From contig NZ_KN050846.1 in the NCBI RefSeq assembly GCF_000746845.1, positions 1,876,963 to 1,940,962 of the forward strand: DNA of 64,000 nucleotides, written 5' to 3'. The notes beneath the pieces are model-generated. The model was not told the DNA's origin, made no database searches, and saw nothing but the letters and a program-made list of their open reading frames with translations. Positions 62,176 to 64,000 of this stretch are shown here, in pieces. The position numbers and the translations under genes are program-made. The stretch's first letter is position 1; each line of letters opens with the position of its first letter. This stretch comes from Altibacter lentus (GTDB taxonomy: Bacteria > Bacteroidota > Bacteroidia > Flavobacteriales > Flavobacteriaceae).

Positions 62176-63299
62176 GTATGATGCAAATTAGCTAATTGTT
62201 GTCCTACGGAACTACCAATGGCAACTCCCATGCCCCCCAGACGAACACCACAATAGACATTAGGTGACAACTCCTTTAGAATAGGTTTCTTCTGGCCGCC
62301 AACGCCCATGATACCGCTCCATCGTGTGTCGATCTCGAACGTTTGGTCAGGAATGATGGTTGTGGCGAGTAATTCTTCCAAACGGTCTTGCACTAGCGCT
62401 GTCAGGCCTGCTTCGGAAGTTTCCTCGGCTTTGAAATCTAAGTTCCTGCCTCCACCTAGGAGGATTCTATTCTGAATATTTCTGAAATAATAGTATCCTT
62501 TATCAAGATGGAACGTACCTTTCAGCGTAAGATTGGCTATAGGTTTGGTAATTAAAACCTGTGCTCGGGCCGGTTGAACATCATCATTCATAAATTGCGC
62601 TGCGAAACCATTTGTTGCGATGAACAAGGATGCGACTGAAATATCTTCAGAATTTGATGTTTTTAGAAGTATTTCACCATTTTTTTGCTCAAATGACTCT
62701 ATTTTTGAACAATTTAGCACTAAAATCCCTTCTTTTGAGGCTTTTTGAAGCAGCGTTACCATCATTTGTCCCGTATCCAACTGACCTTCAAATTGATTGA
62801 AAATAAGTTTATTTTGGACGTTTTTAAAGCCAAATTCATTGTTTTTTATCGAAAATATGTCATTTTTGGACAAAAACACGCTTTTTAGTAGTTCATTAAT
62901 GTAAGGCAACTTTATAAGACACTCTTCATATAATTCGGGATCATCCTTTGTGAATACCTCATATCCACCATGTTGGACATAATCGAGTTGTTTATCCCCA
63001 AGTGTTTCTCGAAGTAATTCAAGCCCCGCTACACGATCGTTGACTAATTGCAGTACTTCGGTTTCGGTATGTGTTTTAAGGTCTTCCAAAATTTCTGAAA
63101 CACTTCCAAAGCAGGCAAATCCGGCGTTCTTAGTACTTGCTCCACTGGGCAGAGATCCCTTCTCGAAGACAACGATCTTGGCTTTTGGATTCTTTTTCCG
63201 AAGTGCTAAAGCACAACTTAGCCCTACGATACCACTTCCAATTATCGCATGGTCAATTTCTTGCAGCCAGGTATTCCGTTCCCAATAAGAAAGATTCAT
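62172..63299 (-). CDS. FAD-dependent oxidoreductase (DAO/glycine-oxidase-like)
   Basis: A 375-residue flavoenzyme. The FAD-binding start is DHAIIGSGIVGLSCALALRKK, with GASTKNAGFACFGS at the substrate side and GVRLGGMGVAIGSSVGQQLA at the C-terminus. It oxidises an amine or amino acid of unknown type. The ATG at 63299 is preferred over a TTG two codons upstream. It overlaps mtgA by 4 bases and heads a three-gene operon with mtgA and the GreA-like gene. Confidence 0.88.
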   Translation of the reverse strand: MNLSYWERNTWLQEIDHAIIGSGIVGLSCALALRKKNPKAKIVVFEKGSLPSGASTKNAGFACFGSVSEILEDLKTHTETEVLQLVNDRVAGLELLRETLGDKQLDYVQHGGYEVFTKDDPELYEECLIKLPYINELLKSVFLSKNDIFSIKNNEFGFKNVQNKLIFNQFEGQLDTGQMMVTLLQKASKEGILVLNCSKIESFEQKNGEILLKTSNSEDISVASLFIATNGFAAQFMNDDVQPARAQVLITKPIANLTLKGTFHLDKGYYYFRNIQNRILLGGGRNLDFKAEETSEAGLTALVQDRLEELLATTIIPDQTFEIDTRWSGIMGVGGQKKPILKELSPNVYCGVRLGGMGVAIGSSVGQQLANLHHT

Positions 63300-63414
63300 T
63301 TTCAAATTAATTTACGATATGTCCTCTGTGAAGATACTGTATTAAAACTTATTTTTAAGCATCCTTATTTCTTGGAAATATGGATAAAGGGACAAAAAAT
63401 GGCCTGTTTAGACC

Positions 63415-63456
63415 AAAAAAGCACCAAAATCCATCATTTTTTATGGATTTGGTGCT
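63415..63456 (-). terminator. Rho-independent terminator of accC
   Basis: On the minus strand a long stem AGCACCAAATCCAT/ATGGATTTTGGTGCT (63443-63456 and 63420-63434, one bulge) is followed by a T run (complement of 63415-63420). It lies about 25 bp after the accC stop. Confidence 0.88.
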
Positions 63457-63480
63457 CTTTATTAGAAATATTATACGGGA

Positions 63481-63999
63481 TTATTCTTCTTCGGGAGCGT
63501 CCATTTTCCAATTGTCCATGAAAGCTGTGGTGTAGTTCCCCGCGACATAATCGGGGTGATCCATTAGCTGACGATGAAATGGAATAGTTGTTTTTACTCC
63601 TTCGATCACAAACTCGTCTAATGCGCGCTTCATTTTATTGATCGCCTCATCGCGAGTTTGAGCCGTCGTAATAAGCTTAGCGATCATTGAATCGTAATTA
63701 GGCGGAATGACATAGCCTGCATACACATGCGTGTCCAGACGAACCCCATGTCCTCCCGGTGCGTGCAACACGGTGATCTTTCCGGGTGAAGGACGGAAAT
63801 CGTTATAAGGATCTTCCGCATTGATCCTACATTCTATAGAATGTAAGTTAGGAGTGTAATGCTTTCCGGAGATTGGAACGCCAGCAGCCACAAGAATCTG
63901 CTCCCGAATCAAATCGAAATCGATCACCTGTTCTGTGATAGGGTGTTCTACTTGAATACGGGTATTCATCTCCATAAAGTAGAAATTACGGTGCTTGTC
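63481..63999 (-). CDS. accC: Acetyl-CoA carboxylase, biotin carboxylase subunit (5' part outside window)
   Basis: The C-terminal 172 residues of biotin carboxylase; the frame runs off the right edge, so the start is outside. Seen are [19 protein letters not shown] (ATP-grasp core), [48 protein letters not shown] and a typical C-terminal helix. It carboxylates biotin on AccB for malonyl-CoA synthesis, the step feeding FabF. An ATG inside the fragment is not the start. A strong terminator follows. Confidence 0.93.
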   Translation of the reverse strand, partial: DKHRNFYFMEMNTRIQVEHPITEQVIDFDLIREQILVAAGVPISGKHYTPNLHSIECRINAEDPYNDFRPSPGKITVLHAPGGHGVRLDTHVYAGYVIPPNYDSMIAKLITTAQTRDEAINKMKRALDEFVIEGVKTTIPFHRQLMDHPDYVAGNYTTAFMDNWKMDAPEEE

Positions 64000-64000
64000 C

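Overview
The window looks like the chromosome of a marine-type member of the Flavobacteriaceae (Bacteroidota). Several things point the same way. Starts lack Shine-Dalgarno boxes, and upstream regions carry the Bacteroidota -7 box TAnnTTTG, sometimes with a TTG/TTTG -33 box (for example before ompA, purN and the second small-RNA unit). There is an IPExxxVDY protein and the gene order acpP-fabF-rnc-IPExxxVDY-pyk. An OmpA protein has thrombospondin type-3 calcium repeats. A two-gene AddAB-like helicase/nuclease pair is split around kbl and ompA, and there are many short lipoproteins with a Cys after a 15-20 residue signal. Genes are densely packed, and I saw no prophage, insertion sequence, rRNA operon or CRISPR array.

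Layout. 1-3.1 kb: an SPFH/GYF protein (cut by the left edge), a double zinc-ribbon membrane protein and a metallophosphoesterase; the first two resemble the YdjI/YdjG pair of Bacillus. 3.1-7.9 kb: a small lipoprotein, an ALDH7-type dehydrogenase, 3-hydroxyanthranilate dioxygenase, a CAP-domain lipoprotein, a lipoprotein isoaspartyl peptidase and a small monooxygenase-like protein. 8.1-16 kb: a giant alpha-2-macroglobulin lipoprotein with its usual partner PBP1C. 16-19.6 kb: a tight YCII/CYTH/SDR operon, DNA polymerase IV and an SH3 lipoprotein. 19.6-23.9 kb: pyk, IPExxxVDY, rnc, fabF, acpP on the minus strand. 24-28.2 kb: purN, rnhA, a PfkB kinase and a long divergent PurF-like protein.

28.2-29.5 kb is the only long non-coding stretch and the most unusual part of the window. 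Two near-identical promoter + small-RNA + terminator units (about 28330-28430 and 29175-29277) flank a tandem array of about 4.6 copies of an exactly 115-bp repeat. I do not recognise this locus as a described family.

29.5-39.8 kb: sodB, AddA-like helicase, kbl, ompA, AddB-like nuclease and a hydrolase. 39.9-51.5 kb: tRNA-Ala(GGC), a universal stress protein, GNAT, MATE, a 32-residue membrane peptide, a 2OG-Fe oxygenase, queD, lpxH, recJ, a 626-residue protein of unknown function, an AhpD-like protein, a family-4-type uracil-DNA glycosylase, rsmI and a coiled-coil protein. 51.5-64 kb: tdk, alr, mscL, asd, a DoxX-like protein, prolyl oligopeptidase, an orphan ABC ATPase, several small membrane or unknown proteins, a GreA-like protein, mtgA, an FAD oxidoreductase, and the 3' part of accC (cut by the right edge).

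Most of this is core housekeeping: envelope biogenesis (pbpC, mtgA, alr, lpxH), fatty-acid synthesis (acpP, fabF, accC), purine synthesis, DNA repair (dinB, recJ, UDG, AddAB-like) and central carbon metabolism (pyk). Product names rest on motif recognition by eye; no database search was run.
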